Shown here: in pieces, positions 5,470 through 5,813 of the stretch | How positions within the stretch are numbered: position 1 is the stretch's first letter | Layout: each line of letters begins with the position of its first letter | Assembly (NCBI GenBank): GCA_934096025.1 | Contig: CAKOLP010000068.1 | Span: 1-5,813 of the forward strand | Source: an uncultured Bacilli bacterium | Lineage (GTDB): Bacteria; Bacillota_I; Bacilli_A; RF39; UBA660 | Length of the DNA stretch: 5,813 nucleotides | Reading direction: 5' to 3' | Program-made: the position numbers and the translations under genes | The notes under the pieces: generated by a model | What the model saw: the letters and a program-made list of their open reading frames with translations, nothing else | Told to the model about the DNA's origin: nothing | The model's database searches: none

Positions 5470-5498
5470 AACTGTAAAAGTATTTTATAGTTTTTTTA
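5468..5498 (+). terminator. Intrinsic terminator after tdk
   Basis: AAAACTGTAAAA (5468-5479) pairs with TTTTATAGTTTT (5483-5494) through a 3-base loop, with one G-U pair. More T residues follow (to 5497). It begins within the tdk stop codon. The stem is AT-rich and of modest stability, but its shape and position at the end of the gene run are right. Confidence 0.6.
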
Positions 5499-5514
5499 TT
5501 ATATAAATTTATGA

Positions 5515-5557
5515 TTTATTTGTAATATATTGTAAGTAAAAAAGTATTGCAAATAAA
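5515..5557. repeat. 13-bp inverted repeat overlapping the -35 of the last gene
   Basis: TTTATTTGTAATA (5515-5527) and TATTGCAAATAAA (5545-5557) are reverse complements at 12 of 13 positions (the mismatch would be a G-U pair in RNA), separated by 17 bases. The right arm contains the TTGCAA -35 box at 5547-5552. It could be an operator dyad. No T-run follows, so it is not a terminator. AT-rich composition raises the chance of coincidence. Confidence 0.4.
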
Positions 5558-5575
5558 ATTTAGTCGTGCTAATAT
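5547..5575 (+). promoter_or_regulatory. Sigma-A-type promoter with extended -10
   Basis: TTGCAA (5547-5552) and TAATAT (5570-5575) are separated by exactly 17 bases. The -10 is preceded by TG plus one base (5567-5569), the extended -10 feature. The predicted start near 5582 gives a leader of about 20 bases to the ATG at 5602. The terminator upstream means this gene needs its own promoter, which supports the call. Confidence 0.55.
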
Positions 5576-5601
5576 TTTATTAGAATGAAAGGTCGGGGCA
5601 T

Positions 5602-5813
5602 ATGAAAAAGATTGTTATATCTATATTAGCATTAGTTTTGTTTGTGGGGGTACTACTTTTTAATTATCAAAATAGTTCTAAGGATAGAGTATTTAATAAA
5701 AAAGTTACAAAAGATAATATATTAAGTATGATGGTTGAAACTTCCGTAGGTAGTGGAAAATATGAAACTGCTACATCAGATTCATGGCCAGGGGATAACT
5801 ATATTTTTAACGC
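5602..5813 (+). CDS. N-terminal part of a membrane-anchored exported protein
   Basis: An open frame from ATG 5602 runs off the right edge after 70 codons. A GAAAGG site lies about nine bases upstream. The ATG at 5585 is in another frame. The product begins MKKIVISILALVLFVGVLLF, a positively charged start plus a hydrophobic stretch (about 4-20). There is no lipobox cysteine and no clear signal-peptidase site, so it may remain anchored by its N-terminus. After a short lysine/asparagine-rich linker comes ILSMMVETSVGSGKYETAT followed by SDSWPGDNYIFN. From memory, this MMxET..GSGxYE.......WP..gYiFN pattern begins large repetitive surface proteins in uncultivated gut Bacillota. I infer the same family as the gene cut by the left edge, whose GSGTKSNPFIID ending fits such proteins. 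Function is unknown. It has its own promoter. Confidence 0.75.
   Translation, partial: MKKIVISILALVLFVGVLLFNYQNSSKDRVFNKKVTKDNILSMMVETSVGSGKYETATSDSWPGDNYIFN

Noticed and set aside
1..5813. tRNA or rRNA genes, CRISPR arrays, insertion sequences
   Set aside because: No cloverleaf-like GC-rich stretch, no regularly spaced repeats, no transposase motifs and no long terminal inverted repeats were seen.

Overview
This AT-rich window reads entirely on the + strand. It looks like a low-GC Bacillota (Bacilli) chromosome, plausibly an uncultivated gut lineage. The evidence is the extreme A/T bias at third codon positions, GGTGAT-type Shine-Dalgarno sites, and a gene string that matches the Bacillus yqfC-yqfD-...-ybeY-dgkA-...-era-yqzL-recO neighbourhood. 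The code appears to be standard bacterial code 11: every tryptophan codon I read is TGG, no gene contains an internal TGA, and dgkA ends with TGA. This separates it from Mycoplasma-type code 4 genomes, which are similarly AT-rich.

Layout. Positions 1-218 hold the C-terminal end of a probable surface or secreted protein cut by the window edge. A short spacer follows, with a promoter that resembles a sporulation sigma-E site. Positions 286-4870 are a tightly packed run: yqfC and yqfD (sporulation-associated), a VanZ-family membrane gene broken by a one-base frameshift, ybeY (rRNA-processing endoribonuclease), dgkA (undecaprenol/diacylglycerol kinase), era (30S-assembly GTPase), a 29-codon yqzL, and recO (recombination mediator). 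tdk (thymidine kinase) follows at 4879-5469 and closes the run with an intrinsic terminator. The non-coding stretch 5470-5601 holds that terminator, a dyad and a good extended -10 promoter. It drives a new gene, 5602 to the edge, encoding a membrane-anchored exported protein that runs off the window.

How the genes work together. The central block is the familiar ribosome-maturation, envelope-lipid and DNA-repair operon, with overlaps or gaps of only a few bases, so co-transcription is likely. Compared with Bacillus, phoH, pgpH (yqfF) and cdd are missing from their usual slots. A VanZ-like gene sits between yqfD and ybeY, and tdk follows recO. Accessory surface-protein genes flank the block on both sides and may belong to one family.

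Most notable items: the VanZ frameshift at about 1879-1882; a perfect 14-bp terminator-like hairpin inside the recO coding sequence (4378-4416); the sigma-E-like promoter before yqfC; dgkA and era lying in one frame separated by a single TGA; and the dyad overlapping the -35 of the last gene. I found no clearly undescribed system. The flanking surface proteins and the intragenic recO hairpin are the best leads.
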